64,000 bases of DNA. It comes from UBA2137 sp963740205. Its GTDB lineage: Bacteria > Pseudomonadota > Alphaproteobacteria > Micavibrionales > Micavibrionaceae. Under the pieces are notes generated by a model, which was not told where the DNA came from, did not search any database, and was given only the letters and a program-made list of their open reading frames with translations. Below are positions 34,560-43,528 of this stretch, piece by piece. Where the stretch lies: NCBI GenBank assembly GCA_963740205.1, contig CAVUDD010000005.1:186001-250000 (forward strand), read 5' to 3'. How positions within the stretch are numbered: the stretch's first letter is position 1; every line of letters starts with the position of its first letter. A program made the position numbers and the translations under genes.

Positions 34560-36903
34560 TTAATTCTGATGTAATTCAAGCAAAGGAACTTTTGCATTTT
34601 CCTCTTGTCCGTATGCATGGGAATTGAAATTATCATTCGAAACTTCTTCGTTGAAAGCGAAAGAGAGTGCCCGTTCTTCTGTTCCTATAATAATCACGCC
34701 TTTATCAGCGTTGGCATTTTCAAGGACAAGCTTTGAAACTTCTTTCGTCACTTCGTCTGTAAATATTCTCTTTAATGGTCTAGCTCCTAATTTTTTATCA
34801 AAACCTCTTTCCGCAATCCATTTCTTTGCATCTTCGGTCATAACTAAATCAAAGTTTCGATCTCGCAATCTTTTTTGCAAATCATTAGCAACATCATCAA
34901 TTATTTTTAAATGTGTCTCATTACTCAGCATTCCAAATTTTATTTCCGCATCTAAACGACCTCTAAACTCGGGAGAAAATTGAGACTTCAAATTCAGCGT
35001 CCGAACCGTCAGTTTCTTTAACATCACCAAAACCTGCGCTCGTTTTAATGGCTGCACCTGCTCCAACATTAGATGTCATTATCAGAATAGTATTTCTAAA
35101 ATTTACCACTTTCCCTGATCCATCAGTTAATTCACCGTTATCCATCACCTGAAGAAAAAGATTATAAACTTCAGGGTGTGCCTTTTCCATCTCATCGAGA
35201 AGAATTACAGCATGCCCATTCCGGTGAACCACTTCCGTCAATTTACCGCCTTCATGATAGCCAACATAACCTGGGGGTGATCCAATTAGTTTTGCGCCGG
35301 AATGTCTTTCTGAGTATTCAGACATATCAAATCGTATAAACTTAAGACCTGCTTTTTCGGCAAGCGTTTTAGCAAGTTGTGTTTTTCCAACGCCAGTAGG
35401 GCCACGAAAGAAAAAGCTACCTAAGGGTCTATCAGGATCATTCATACCTGCGCGCGCCATGATGTAGGCATCCCCAACTTTCTCAATTGCATTGTTCTGG
35501 TCATAGACACGCTCTGCTAGTTCACGTTTGATAGAAAGAACTTTTTGGCCGTCCTCATCATCTAACTTGTTCAAAGGAATTCCCGTACGCGCAGAAAGAG
35601 CTCTTAAAATAATTTCTTCTGTAACAACGCCCCTACAGCCTTCTAATGAAACTTGTGGATCCAAATCTTCTTTTAGCGTTGCTCCGCAATCATCCATAAG
35701 ATCTATGGCTTTATCAGGGAAGTTCCTGTCAGTAATATAACGTCCTGTCAGCGAAACAATCTTCTCAACAGCGTCATCAGTAATTTCGCAATAATGATGG
35801 TCTTCGTATCTCTCTTTAATACCTTTCAAGATTTCGATTGTTTCCTCAGGTGATGGTTCACCTACTTTTATCTGCCCAAAACGCCTACCTAATGCTTCGT
35901 CTTTTTGAACATATTTCTTATATTCAGCAAAGGTTGTTGCCCCTATGACGGATATCTCACCCCTAGCCATGGCAGGCTTAAGCATGTTTGTTATATCATT
36001 AGGGCTACTTGCAGCCCCCGCACCAACTGATGTATGAAATTCGTCTATAAAAAGAACAGCGCCATCGATTTCTTTCAATTCCTTCAGCACCAACTTCATT
36101 CTTTCTTCAAAATCTCCACGATATCTTGTACCTTCTATCAAGGAGGTAACATCAAGACTAAATATTTTAATGTTATCTAAATCCTCTGGCAGCCTGCCTT
36201 CATAAGCTGCATTGGCTAATGCCTCTACAATTGCCGTTTTTCCAACGCCTGCCTCACCTACCAACATAGGATTACTCTTGTTTTTACGGCGCAAAATACG
36301 CATAGCCTGTAAAATTTCATTTTCACGGCCTATAACTGGAGGAATTTTACCGTCTTGTGCCTCATCATTTAGGCAAGTGGTGTATTTAGCCAGCGCGGTT
36401 TCTGAATCCTTTGGTAAAACATATTTGGGCGGATTTAATCGAAGCGTCTTGCTGTCAGGTATATATGTTGCAGGATTTAGGTCGCGCATGTAACTTTCTA
36501 TATGTGAAGAACTGATTCCATACCCAACTAAAACCTCCAAGGCTTTTGACTCCGAAAATTCTTTCAAAAGAATTTGTAGCGTAATTAGGCCTTCCAAGCA
36601 TTCATCTGTCTCCGCATCACGATAATATAAGAGGGAAACAGCCTTAATTAATTCCTCAACCTCTGTAGAATATGCAAGCCTGACACGACGTTGATTGGAG
36701 TTATCTTCAGATTTTTCAAGACTATGAGATAAGTGCTCATTCCGCAGGTCTTGCATAGTTATACCTCTGGTCTCGAGGTAGATTTCAACTTGCTTGTTTC
36801 CTAATATGGCGGCGGTGAGGCATGAAAGATTTACATTGTCTTGGTTTGTACGGCTTGCCAAATTTTCGGCATCCCTACAAATACGCTTGATTATTTGTGA
36901 CAT
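34560..36903 (-). pseudogene. clpA: ClpA AAA+ unfoldase, frame broken in the second ATPase domain
   Basis: Two overlapping frames together make one ClpA of about 780 aa. The first (36903 down to 34963) holds the N-domain, AAA-1 (Walker A GEAGVGKT, Walker B VLFIDEFH) and most of AAA-2 (GPTGVGKTQLAKTLAE; ILLDEMEKAHPEVY; TSNVGAGA), then runs to a stop at EVSIFSRV. The second supplies FSPEFRGRLDAEIKFGML, the sensor-2/D2 end (KKLGARPLKRIF) and the tail. One extra base around 34976-34982 explains the break: removing it gives EVS-FSPEFRGRLD, the expected ClpA text. ClpA feeds substrates to ClpP. No clpS is adjacent. Either this is an indel error or clpA is truncated before sensor 2. Confidence 0.88.
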
Positions 36904-37090
36904 ATTATTACGCAGTCCCTGTTATTTTTATTATTTTGATTTAAGAAATATTTCTATATGTAAAAGTTAATGTCAAGAAATTTACGCGTAAGATTATTTC
37001 AATTTTAATATCTCGTGATTTAATTTGACAAAATACTTTTCATATTTAATATCCATTGAAACCAAATAATAAAAAAGCTGAGTACAGGGT

Positions 37091-37876
37091 ATGAGAATTT
37101 TTATTTACGTTCCAGACTGTGATGGGAAAGACTCTATTATCAAAGATCTTAGCCAACAGTTTCAAAAAAATAACAGGCAATTTGATTTTGCTGCATCTCC
37201 AGATGACTTAGTGTCCATGCAAAAGCATATCCACTGTGATGTAATACTGGTTGTAATTGATGATAAAATACACGGCGCCTATGAAATTCTATCTAAATTA
37301 CAAAATTCAAATGTGAGGACTCCTGTTTTATGCCTCACGCGTAATCAAAAAGCAGAGACATTTTTTAACTGTGTCTCAAGAGGTGCGCTCGCCTCTGTTC
37401 CTTACAGTCAGGATATCTTCGAGAGAGACGCTTTAAATATCTTCCTTAAAAACGCCCATCTGGCTACAAATTATGTTCCTACCATATATAATAACGGGCC
37501 TATAGAAGTTGATTTTCATAAGAAAACAGTCCGAGTTGATGGAAGTATTGTAAGTTTTACCAATCAGGAATTTCTTCTTTTTGAATTGCTCGCATCCCAA
37601 AATAATGGATATGTTACTAAAGACGAGCTTTACGACCGTCTTTATCCTTTTGACGACGAAAAAGACCCACAAATTATACAAGTCATAATTTGCAAATTAC
37701 GCAAAAAACTATCAGCCATTAACGATGACGACCTTGGAGATATCATAACAACTACCCATGGAGTGGGTTATGCTTTTATGGGTTGGAATGATTTCCTAGA
37801 GAGCCGAGAAGAAAATAATGTCGTCGCTTTTGAACCTGCAACTAGCGAGCAAACTATAGCCGTTAAACATGGTTAA
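37091..37876 (+). CDS. Winged-helix transcription regulator with degenerate receiver domain
   Basis: 261 aa. The C-terminal half is an OmpR/PhoB-type winged helix (IEVDFHKKTVRVDGSIVSFT, NQEFLLFELLASQNNGYVTKDELYDRLY, IIQVIICKLRKKL, ITTTHGVGYAFM). The N-terminal half has a receiver-like pattern but lacks the usual acidic pair after the first strand (IYVPDCDGKD) and the conserved Lys-Pro (here SVPYS), and its Asp site (VVIDDK) is displaced. It is probably phosphorylation-independent. No kinase is adjacent; a long AT-rich gap precedes it, and AGGG lies before the ATG. Confidence 0.82.
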   Translation: MRIFIYVPDCDGKDSIIKDLSQQFQKNNRQFDFAASPDDLVSMQKHIHCDVILVVIDDKIHGAYEILSKLQNSNVRTPVLCLTRNQKAETFFNCVSRGALASVPYSQDIFERDALNIFLKNAHLATNYVPTIYNNGPIEVDFHKKTVRVDGSIVSFTNQEFLLFELLASQNNGYVTKDELYDRLYPFDDEKDPQIIQVIICKLRKKLSAINDDDLGDIITTTHGVGYAFMGWNDFLESREENNVVAFEPATSEQTIAVKHG

Positions 37877-38213
37877 GCATAATAAATTTGACAGAATACC
37901 CATAAGCTGTCATAAAGCGCGAGCATTTGATTGGTGGCAAAGCTAACCCCTTGTTACTCATCATATGAGAGCTTTTAGAAAAAAGTGTCCGCTACCGACA
38001 TATGGTGATCCCAATACAGGTGAGAAGGATACGTGATTGAATCGGAACTTGAATGTTCTGGCACCTCCCTCACCTTTTCCAAAAAGTTCATGAAATTGAC
38101 GATTGAGAGCGTCTTATAAGAAGGCCTCCTTTAACCCGTACGAGCAAATTTTAATATGCGCTCGGACGTAATTATGAACTTGTTTTTGAAAAACAAAGAA
38201 AGATTATTACAAA
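37877..38213 (+). promoter_or_regulatory. 337-bp gene-free region with several RNA hairpins upstream of the DEAD-box gene
   Basis: No plausible gene lies here, but several stems can be drawn on the plus strand. They are TGACAG/CTGTCA (37889-37894 with 37907-37912); AAAGCT/AGCTTT (37939-37944 with 37970-37975) enclosing CTCAT/ATGAG; AGGTGAG/CTCACCT (38018-38024 with 38069-38075) enclosing GAAC/GTTC and followed by four T; and a 9-bp stem with one mismatch (38137-38145 with 38160-38168). A U-rich/A-rich hairpin lies around 38180-38197. A perfect anti-Shine-Dalgarno-like CCTCCTT is at 38125-38131. Cold-shock DEAD-box genes often have long regulatory leaders, so this may be one, with or without a separate small RNA. 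I do not recognise a known RNA family. Confidence 0.45.
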
Positions 38214-39995
38214 ATGAAAAACTTTGAAGGCTTTGGCCTATCCGAGACACTGAACGTTGCACTCTCGAGAATGAATTTTAAAGAACCCACTCCTATTCAG
38301 GCGCAGGCTATACCCTTGGCTCTTCAGGGACGCGATATCCTTGGTTCGGCACAAACAGGAACAGGCAAGACAGGCGCTTTTGCTATTCCTTTGATTGAAA
38401 GCTTACTTAACAACCCACGTGGAATGGCTCTTGTTTTATTGCCTACACGCGAACTTGCTAAACAGGTACTTGATGCAATCCATCAAATGCTCGGACACCA
38501 AAGCGGTATTAAAACTGCCTTTATTATTGGTGGTGAACCAATGGGCAAACAATTCTCACAACTTCGAGCACGCCCAAGAATAATTGTTGGAACACCTGGT
38601 CGTATTAACGACCACCTTCGTCGAGGTACAATGATGTTGCATGATGCTGGATTCTTGGTTTTGGATGAAACCGACCGTATGCTTGATATGGGCTTTGGCG
38701 TTCAACTCGAAGAAATCTTCAAATTTATGCCTGAAAAACGTCAAACATTGATGTTTTCTGCAACTCTTCCAAAAGAGATTATAGCGATTTCAGAAAAATA
38801 CCTAAATAATCCAGAACGTGTTTCTATGGGCGCAACAAATACTGTTGCCAAGAACATCAAGCAGGAAATTATCCGCATCAACCATGCTGAAAAATACACA
38901 GAGTTAGTAAAACAACTTCATGAGCGTGACGGAACAGTTATTATTTTCTCAAAAACAAAATTTGGTACAGAGAAAATGGCACAAAAACTCAACCGCGATG
39001 GTTTTGAAGCTGATGCCCTGCATGGTGATTTAAAACAAACACGCCGTACACGCGTAATGGACAGCTTCCGTAAGAAGAAATTCCGTATTCTTGTGGCGAC
39101 TGACATTGCTGCACGTGGGCTTGATGTTCCTCACATCGAACATGTTATCAACTATGACCTTCCACAGGTTGCAGAGGATTACATCCACCGTATGGGTCGT
39201 ACAGCACGCGCAGGAGCAAGCGGTTCTGCATTGTGCTTTATCTCTCCTGAAGAGGGTCGCAAATGGCGTGCAATTGAAGAATTACTTGGTATCGCACAGC
39301 CTTCAAATTCCAATGTGTCCAAAACTGGGCACCGCGGAAACAGAAAAAATAATGTTTATGGTTCACCTAGCAAATGGGTCAAGAAGCCAGGCGCAAAATC
39401 TACAGGCGGTAACGCTGGCGGGAGCAAAAGTACGCGTCCTTGGGAGCGCAAAAAGCAAGATGATGCCGCGAAAAGAGGAGGCGAAACTTCCGAGACACGC
39501 GGAAACTTCAAGCCTAAACGTTCTTATAATGACGGCAACATAGACTCGCGCAACAACCGCAATACTTCGGACGAACGTCGTGACGGTAAGCCCTCAAGCT
39601 TTAAAAAGAAAAGCTATGGCGGTAAACCAGTAGATCGCTCAAACGATAGACCTTTTGAAAAATCCGACAAAAAACCTTACAAGAAATTCGAGGGTAAAAA
39701 GTTTGATGGTCAATCACGTAATACTGATGGCGAAAGATCTGGTGAACCTTCAGGTAAGAAATTTACGCGCAGACCACGCCGTGAAGATGGCAAGCCATCA
39801 ACAGGCACTGGCGCCGGATTTAAGGGTAAGCCTTCTTTTAAGAAGAAGTTTTCTGGTGAAAAATCAAATGAAGGTCGCAGTCATTCTCCAAACCGTGGCA
39901 ATGGTAATGGGAACGGTAAACCTCAAGGTAACCGCGATGGAAACAGAGACGGTAACAGACAGAGTGGCTATAAAGGCTCTCGTAAGTCAGCTTAA
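38214..39995 (+). CDS. DEAD-box (DETD) ATP-dependent RNA helicase, RhlE-like
   Basis: 593 aa. Helicase core residues 1-370: Q motif FKEPTPIQAQAIP, motif I AQTGTGKT, Ia PTRELAKQV, GG and TPGR, motif II D-E-T-D in LVLDETDRMLDMGFG, III SATLPKEI, V RGLDVPHIEHVINYD, VI HRMGRTARAG. The C-terminal 220 residues are basic, Gly/Asn/Arg/Lys-rich and repetitive (NRDGNRDGNR), a disordered RNA-binding tail. It unwinds short RNA duplexes during ribosome assembly or cold adaptation. Motif II has Thr where Ala is usual. A long structured leader precedes it and a terminator follows. Confidence 0.93.
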   Translation: MKNFEGFGLSETLNVALSRMNFKEPTPIQAQAIPLALQGRDILGSAQTGTGKTGAFAIPLIESLLNNPRGMALVLLPTRELAKQVLDAIHQMLGHQSGIKTAFIIGGEPMGKQFSQLRARPRIIVGTPGRINDHLRRGTMMLHDAGFLVLDETDRMLDMGFGVQLEEIFKFMPEKRQTLMFSATLPKEIIAISEKYLNNPERVSMGATNTVAKNIKQEIIRINHAEKYTELVKQLHERDGTVIIFSKTKFGTEKMAQKLNRDGFEADALHGDLKQTRRTRVMDSFRKKKFRILVATDIAARGLDVPHIEHVINYDLPQVAEDYIHRMGRTARAGASGSALCFISPEEGRKWRAIEELLGIAQPSNSNVSKTGHRGNRKNNVYGSPSKWVKKPGAKSTGGNAGGSKSTRPWERKKQDDAAKRGGETSETRGNFKPKRSYNDGNIDSRNNRNTSDERRDGKPSSFKKKSYGGKPVDRSNDRPFEKSDKKPYKKFEGKKFDGQSRNTDGERSGEPSGKKFTRRPRREDGKPSTGTGAGFKGKPSFKKKFSGEKSNEGRSHSPNRGNGNGNGKPQGNRDGNRDGNRQSGYKGSRKSA

Positions 39996-40020
39996 ACAGA
40001 CCAAACTATCGTATAAAGAC

Positions 40021-40049
40021 AAAAAGCCCACTCAATGTGGGCTTTTTTG
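40021..40049. terminator. Bidirectional rho-independent terminator
   Basis: Stem GCCCAC (40026-40031) pairs with GTGGGC (40037-40042) over a 5-base loop, flanked by A5 on the left and T6 on the right. Read on plus it ends the helicase transcript. Read on minus it has a T-run after the hairpin and ends the tRNA-Gly transcript. Confidence 0.85.
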
Positions 40050-40071
40050 TAAATTATTCTTATTGGGGAAA

Positions 40072-40146
40072 TGGAGCGGGTGAAGGGTTTCGAACCCTCG
40101 GCCTCAACCTTGGCAAGGTTGCGCTCTACCCCTGAGCTACACCCGC
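40072..40146 (-). tRNA. tRNA-Gly (GCC), CCA encoded
   Basis: The minus strand folds as a full cloverleaf. The 7-bp acceptor stem is GCGGGTG with CACCCGC, then discriminator T and a genome-encoded CCA. The D arm contains AGCTCAGGGGTAGAGC, and the anticodon loop CTTGCCAAG carries GCC for glycine. The T arm is GAGGG-TTCGAAA-CCCTT. There is no long variable arm. Body 40075-40146 plus CCA 40072-40074. Confidence 0.97.
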
Positions 40147-40231
40147 ATTTGTTCTTAACTGTGAACAGCTTTGTGTTTTAGAAGGTTTTTAAAGCTAAAT
40201 CAAGGACGAAAATCAAGAAAAGCAACAAAGC

Positions 40232-40483
40232 TTATTTAGGATTGAGGCGTGCCTCGTTTATCATCTTGGTAACTTCGTCTGCACATAGCTTTGTTTCAAA
40301 GGGTGATCGTGGGTCATCATCGACTGTTAATGTGATGCCGCCGTCACTGCTATTTTGATATGACACATATTTATCAACTGGTATAGAAATCACTCTTTCT
40401 TCACCAAATGCTCCGTTTGCATCGCTTGTACAGCTTAATTGAATTGTAGGTAGTGGACCAAATAATCGGCTAAAAAATCCCAT
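40232..40483 (-). CDS. Small hypothetical protein
   Basis: 83 aa: MGFFSRLFGPLPTIQLSCTS at the start, then a beta-rich region (GEERVISIPVDKYVSYQNSSDGG...) and a helical end with one Cys (ETKLCADEVTKMINEARL). GGAG precedes the ATG. No signal peptide is convincing. It is downstream of the next small gene (40545-40833) on the same strand. Function unknown. Confidence 0.6.
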   Translation of the reverse strand: MGFFSRLFGPLPTIQLSCTSDANGAFGEERVISIPVDKYVSYQNSSDGGITLTVDDDPRSPFETKLCADEVTKMINEARLNPK

Positions 40484-40544
40484 AATTTTTCTCCTCTATG
40501 CAGGAAAACTAAAATGAAAACACTATTATGTCAAGATAATTGAG

Positions 40545-40833
40545 TTATGCGCCAACTTTAATGAGATAGGTGTAGTAGCCTTGAGGCTCGCGTTCACCAT
40601 CATCCGAGTAAATAAGGACATTGCGCGCAACACTAACTTTACATGAGTCTTCCTCATTAAGTTCGTAGTGCAACAAATCGTCGCTATTTTCCGGATTGTT
40701 ATAAACAAGCATAAGAAGTCGCTGGTCACGGTAATATTCAACCCGTTTCACTTCATGCTCGAAATGCTGTATCACTAAGCAATGCAATATTACCGTTTTT
40801 AAGATAACCAAGTTGGATGTTTTGCTCTGTCAT
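40545..40833 (-). pseudogene. Small hypothetical protein, frame broken after residue 25
   Basis: ATG 40833 with AGGA ahead of it starts MTEQNIQLGYLKNGNIALLS and stops after DTAFRA. The neighbouring frame continues EHEVKRVEYYRDQRLLMLVY ... GYYTYLIKVGA and stops at 40545. Removing one T from the three-base run at 40762-40764 joins them as DTAFEHEVKRVEYY, a 95-aa protein with plausible beta-strand pattern. The 88-aa in-frame reading from 40811 lacks a Shine-Dalgarno and has an odd N-terminus. Function unknown; the link to the 83-aa gene downstream suggests a two-gene unit. Confidence 0.55.
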
Positions 40834-41122
40834 CTGATTATCCTATGTTCCGGTTTTAAATTAAAAGATTGTTACCAAGGTGGGCTTTTCTCACATTTCT
40901 GCTTTAGGAATATTAATGGCAACTTCACTTCCGGATAGAACCGTGCCTTAACAGCATTAGTAATCCCTCAACTGTAGTTCCTGTCCTTAATGAGACTTTC
41001 AATTGTCATGTCATGCCCCCGCATAAAACTCTACTTACTATTATCTTATACGCGAGAAAACTTTACAAATTCTTGATAATAGATGGCATTTTATCTAATT
41101 ATTGCTGATATTTAGGAAAATC

Positions 41123-41659
41123 ATGTCAAAAGCCTTGAAAACACACGAATCACAATGTTCGCCGCAAGAGTTGCTCGACAAGCTTACAAGCTGGAAAATT
41201 TCCTATTCGCTTTATGAGCACGAGGCACTGTTTACTGTTGAAGATACAAAGCGTGCTAATCTGGACATTCCTGGCACGCATTGTCGCAATCTTTACCTAA
41301 GGGACAACAAAAAGAAAAATTATCTGGTTGTTCTTCGTGATGAAACACCTCTGGATATGAAGAAATTATCTGACGTTATAGGCTCGGGAAGACTTTCCTT
41401 TGGTTCCGCCGATAGGCTATGGGAGTTTTTAGGTGTACGCCCTGGCTCTGTATGTCCGTTTGCAACTATAAATGATATTGATAAGCAGGTTCAGGTTATT
41501 CTTGAGCAGGCCATGATGGAGAGCGAATTAATTGATTTTCATCCCCTCGATAATACCATGACGGTTGCAATTACACCTGAGGGACTGCGAAGTTTCTTTC
41601 GCCAAATTGGTCGTGATGACGTGCGCGAAGTGGATTTAAGCAGCGCACAACCTACATAA
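41123..41659 (+). CDS. YbaK/ProX-type aminoacyl-tRNA deacylase
   Basis: 178 aa from ATG 41123, supported by TAGGA just upstream; an in-frame TTG at 41102 is rejected. Family text: YSLYEHEALFTVEDTKRANLDIPGTHCRNLYLRDNKKKNYLVVL, GRLSFGSADRLWEFLGVRPGSVCPFATIND and FHPLDNTMTVAIT. This matches the prolyl-tRNA-editing (ProX/PrdX) group, which clears Ala or Cys from mischarged tRNA-Pro in trans. It is followed at 24 bp by the thioredoxin/TPR gene. Confidence 0.88.
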   Translation: MSKALKTHESQCSPQELLDKLTSWKISYSLYEHEALFTVEDTKRANLDIPGTHCRNLYLRDNKKKNYLVVLRDETPLDMKKLSDVIGSGRLSFGSADRLWEFLGVRPGSVCPFATINDIDKQVQVILEQAMMESELIDFHPLDNTMTVAITPEGLRSFFRQIGRDDVREVDLSSAQPT

Positions 41660-41683
41660 ATTCACAGTAGAAATGGAAAAAAC

Positions 41684-42610
41684 ATGAACATGATATTGCC
41701 TGAAGATGCCAATGTAAAAAATGACAATAAAGTTATTTTCGATGTCACATCACAAAATTTTGAAACTGAGGTTATGGTCGCCTCAAAGACAACGCCAATT
41801 CTGATTGATTTTTGGGCGCCTTGGTGTGGACCGTGCAAACAATTAATGCCTGTCTTGGAAAAGCTTGTGAATGCAGCAGGAGGCAAAGTCAAACTTGCCA
41901 AAGTTAATATTGATGATGAGCCAGCACTGGCTCAAGCCTTTCAGGTTCAATCCGTCCCAACCGTTATTGCCGTTTTTCAGGAACAGCCGGTTACTGGATT
42001 TCAAGGTGTACAACCTGAATCACAGATAAAGGCAGTTATCGATCAACTTGCAAAAATGGGTGAGTCTGTAGAAAGTGATACCCCTACAATCAATATCGAA
42101 GAGTTACTTGCTAGCGCGCAAGAAGCATTACAAACACAAAATTTTGACGAAGCAAAAGATTGTTTCGGACAAATTCTTGAAGAAGAAGAAAATAACGTAC
42201 ACGCCTATGTGGGACTCATTAGGGCAATGATTGAAACTGGTGAAAAAGATTATGCTTTTCATTTGATAGAACAGGTCTCGGACGAAATAGCAAAAGCACC
42301 AGAATTTCAGTCCGTTAAAAAATTCTTTGAGGCAACAAATCAAAGTACAGATGATTTAAAAGATCTTGAGGCAACGCTCGAAACTTCAACAGAAAATCAC
42401 GAATTAAGGTTTACCTATGCTGAGAAATTATTCGCAGCTGGTAAATATGAGAATGCTTTTGATCAGCTAATTCTCATTATCGGCAAAGACCGCGCATGGG
42501 AAGACGATAAAGCGCGCAAGCAGCTACTATCCTACTTTGAATTTCTGGGTCATTCCGACCCACTGACCGCTAGTGGGCGCAAAAAACTTTCGCGTGTTTT
42601 GTTTTCTTGA
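41684..42610 (+). CDS. cnoX: Thioredoxin-TPR chaperone (CnoX/YbbN-like)
   Basis: 308 aa. The N-terminal thioredoxin fold (residues 15-120) has an intact W-C-G-P-C active site in FWAPWCGPCKQL, unlike E. coli CnoX, which is S-x-x-C. The C-terminal half consists of TPR-like helical repeats (ASAQEALQTQNFDEAKDCFG, ENNVHAYVGLIRAMIE, FTYAEKLFAAGKYENAFDQL). CnoX holds unfolding proteins under oxidative stress and passes them to GroEL or DnaK. It forms a probable operon with the deacylase, the Lon-N protein and the Trm112-like gene. Confidence 0.9.
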   Translation: MNMILPEDANVKNDNKVIFDVTSQNFETEVMVASKTTPILIDFWAPWCGPCKQLMPVLEKLVNAAGGKVKLAKVNIDDEPALAQAFQVQSVPTVIAVFQEQPVTGFQGVQPESQIKAVIDQLAKMGESVESDTPTINIEELLASAQEALQTQNFDEAKDCFGQILEEEENNVHAYVGLIRAMIETGEKDYAFHLIEQVSDEIAKAPEFQSVKKFFEATNQSTDDLKDLEATLETSTENHELRFTYAEKLFAAGKYENAFDQLILIIGKDRAWEDDKARKQLLSYFEFLGHSDPLTASGRKKLSRVLFS

Positions 42611-42633
42611 ATAACCACTCTATATAAAATTGC

Positions 42634-43296
42634 ATGGCTTCAAATACACAAAAATCACTCCCTCAAACACTACCTGTCTTTCCACTAGACGGTGTATTGT
42701 TATTGCCAGGCGGAAGCCTGCCGTTAAATATTTTTGAACCACGTTATTTGGCTATGATTGATGACGCACTTCGCTCTGATCGCCTTATTGGCATGATACA
42801 ACCAGATACTGAAAAGAGCCCCAATGCAAACGGCGTCGCCCTTCAAAAAACAGGATGTGCAGGTAAGATAACTGCCTTTCAGGATTTAGAAGAAGGGCGC
42901 TATCTCATTACCCTAACAGGCGTATGTCGCTTCACAGTTGATGAAGAAATTGACACAGCCCGAGGGTATAGGCGCGTACAGCCTGCATGGGATGATTTCA
43001 CACAACTTGATTTACGCCAACACAATCCTGATATAGATATCGACCGTGATAAGCTCACAGGTCTTCTCGAAAGTTATTTCGAAGAAAACGGTTTATGTTG
43101 CGAGTGGGAATTACTTGCTATGACACCAGATGAGCATCTCATTACGGCTCTTGCGATGATTTGTCCTTTTTCTCCTGCAGAAAAACAAGCTCTGCTTGAG
43201 GCACGTTGCTGCGAGAAAAGAGGGCAGCTATTCATAAATCTTCTTGAGATGGCGGTTCAAAATACACCGCATGAAATTGGCACATCAAAGCATTAA
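42634..43296 (+). CDS. Lon N-terminal (LON substrate-binding) domain protein
   Basis: 220 aa that equal only the N-terminal substrate-recognition domain of Lon protease: LPVFPLDGVLLLPGGSLPLNIFEPRYLAMIDDAL, GCAGKITAFQDLEEGRYLITLTGVCRF, then a helical bundle ending FSPAEKQALLEA. No AAA or protease domain follows. Such stand-alone LonN proteins are common in alphaproteobacteria; function is unproved. It lies 24 bp after cnoX. Confidence 0.9.
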   Translation: MASNTQKSLPQTLPVFPLDGVLLLPGGSLPLNIFEPRYLAMIDDALRSDRLIGMIQPDTEKSPNANGVALQKTGCAGKITAFQDLEEGRYLITLTGVCRFTVDEEIDTARGYRRVQPAWDDFTQLDLRQHNPDIDIDRDKLTGLLESYFEENGLCCEWELLAMTPDEHLITALAMICPFSPAEKQALLEARCCEKRGQLFINLLEMAVQNTPHEIGTSKH

Positions 43297-43333
43297 CTTG
43301 CCTTGCATAACATAAGTCTTTATAAAATTCTCC

Positions 43334-43528
43334 ATGAGTGCAATTGATCCTAAATTACTGGAAATTCTGGTCTGTCCCTTAACAAAAGAGCCGCTTCGTT
43401 ATGATAAAAAGACGAGTGAGCTCATCTCTGATCGAGCAGGACTAGCCTATCCAATTCGCAATGGAATTCCCGTTATGCTTCCCGATGAAGCGCGCGAGCT
43501 AGAAGACTCTGAAAAGAAAAAAGCCTAA
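43334..43528 (+). CDS. Trm112/YcaR-like small protein
   Basis: 64 aa: LLEILVCPLTKEPLRYDKKT and AGLAYPIRNGIPVMLPDEA, the classic Trm112-fold family (UPF0434). Only one Cys of the zinc-site pairs is left, as is usual in bacteria. It may activate methyltransferases or be an assembly factor; this is unproved here. It ends four bases inside the convergent rsmB stop. Confidence 0.9.
   Translation: MSAIDPKLLEILVCPLTKEPLRYDKKTSELISDRAGLAYPIRNGIPVMLPDEARELEDSEKKKA

Noticed and set aside
10045..36903. Programmed frameshifting as an explanation for the broken genes
   Set aside because: The breaks share no slippery heptamer, downstream pseudoknot or rare-codon context, and occur at unrelated places in unrelated genes; indel error fits better.
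39655..40083. Open frame of 142 codons overlapping the helicase gene end
   Set aside because: It is an alternative frame through the low-complexity basic tail and runs into the terminator; no Shine-Dalgarno or family resemblance.
40526..40741. Minus-strand frame of 71 codons
   Set aside because: It is a shadow of the 40545-40833 gene, whose codon pattern and joined product are more plausible.
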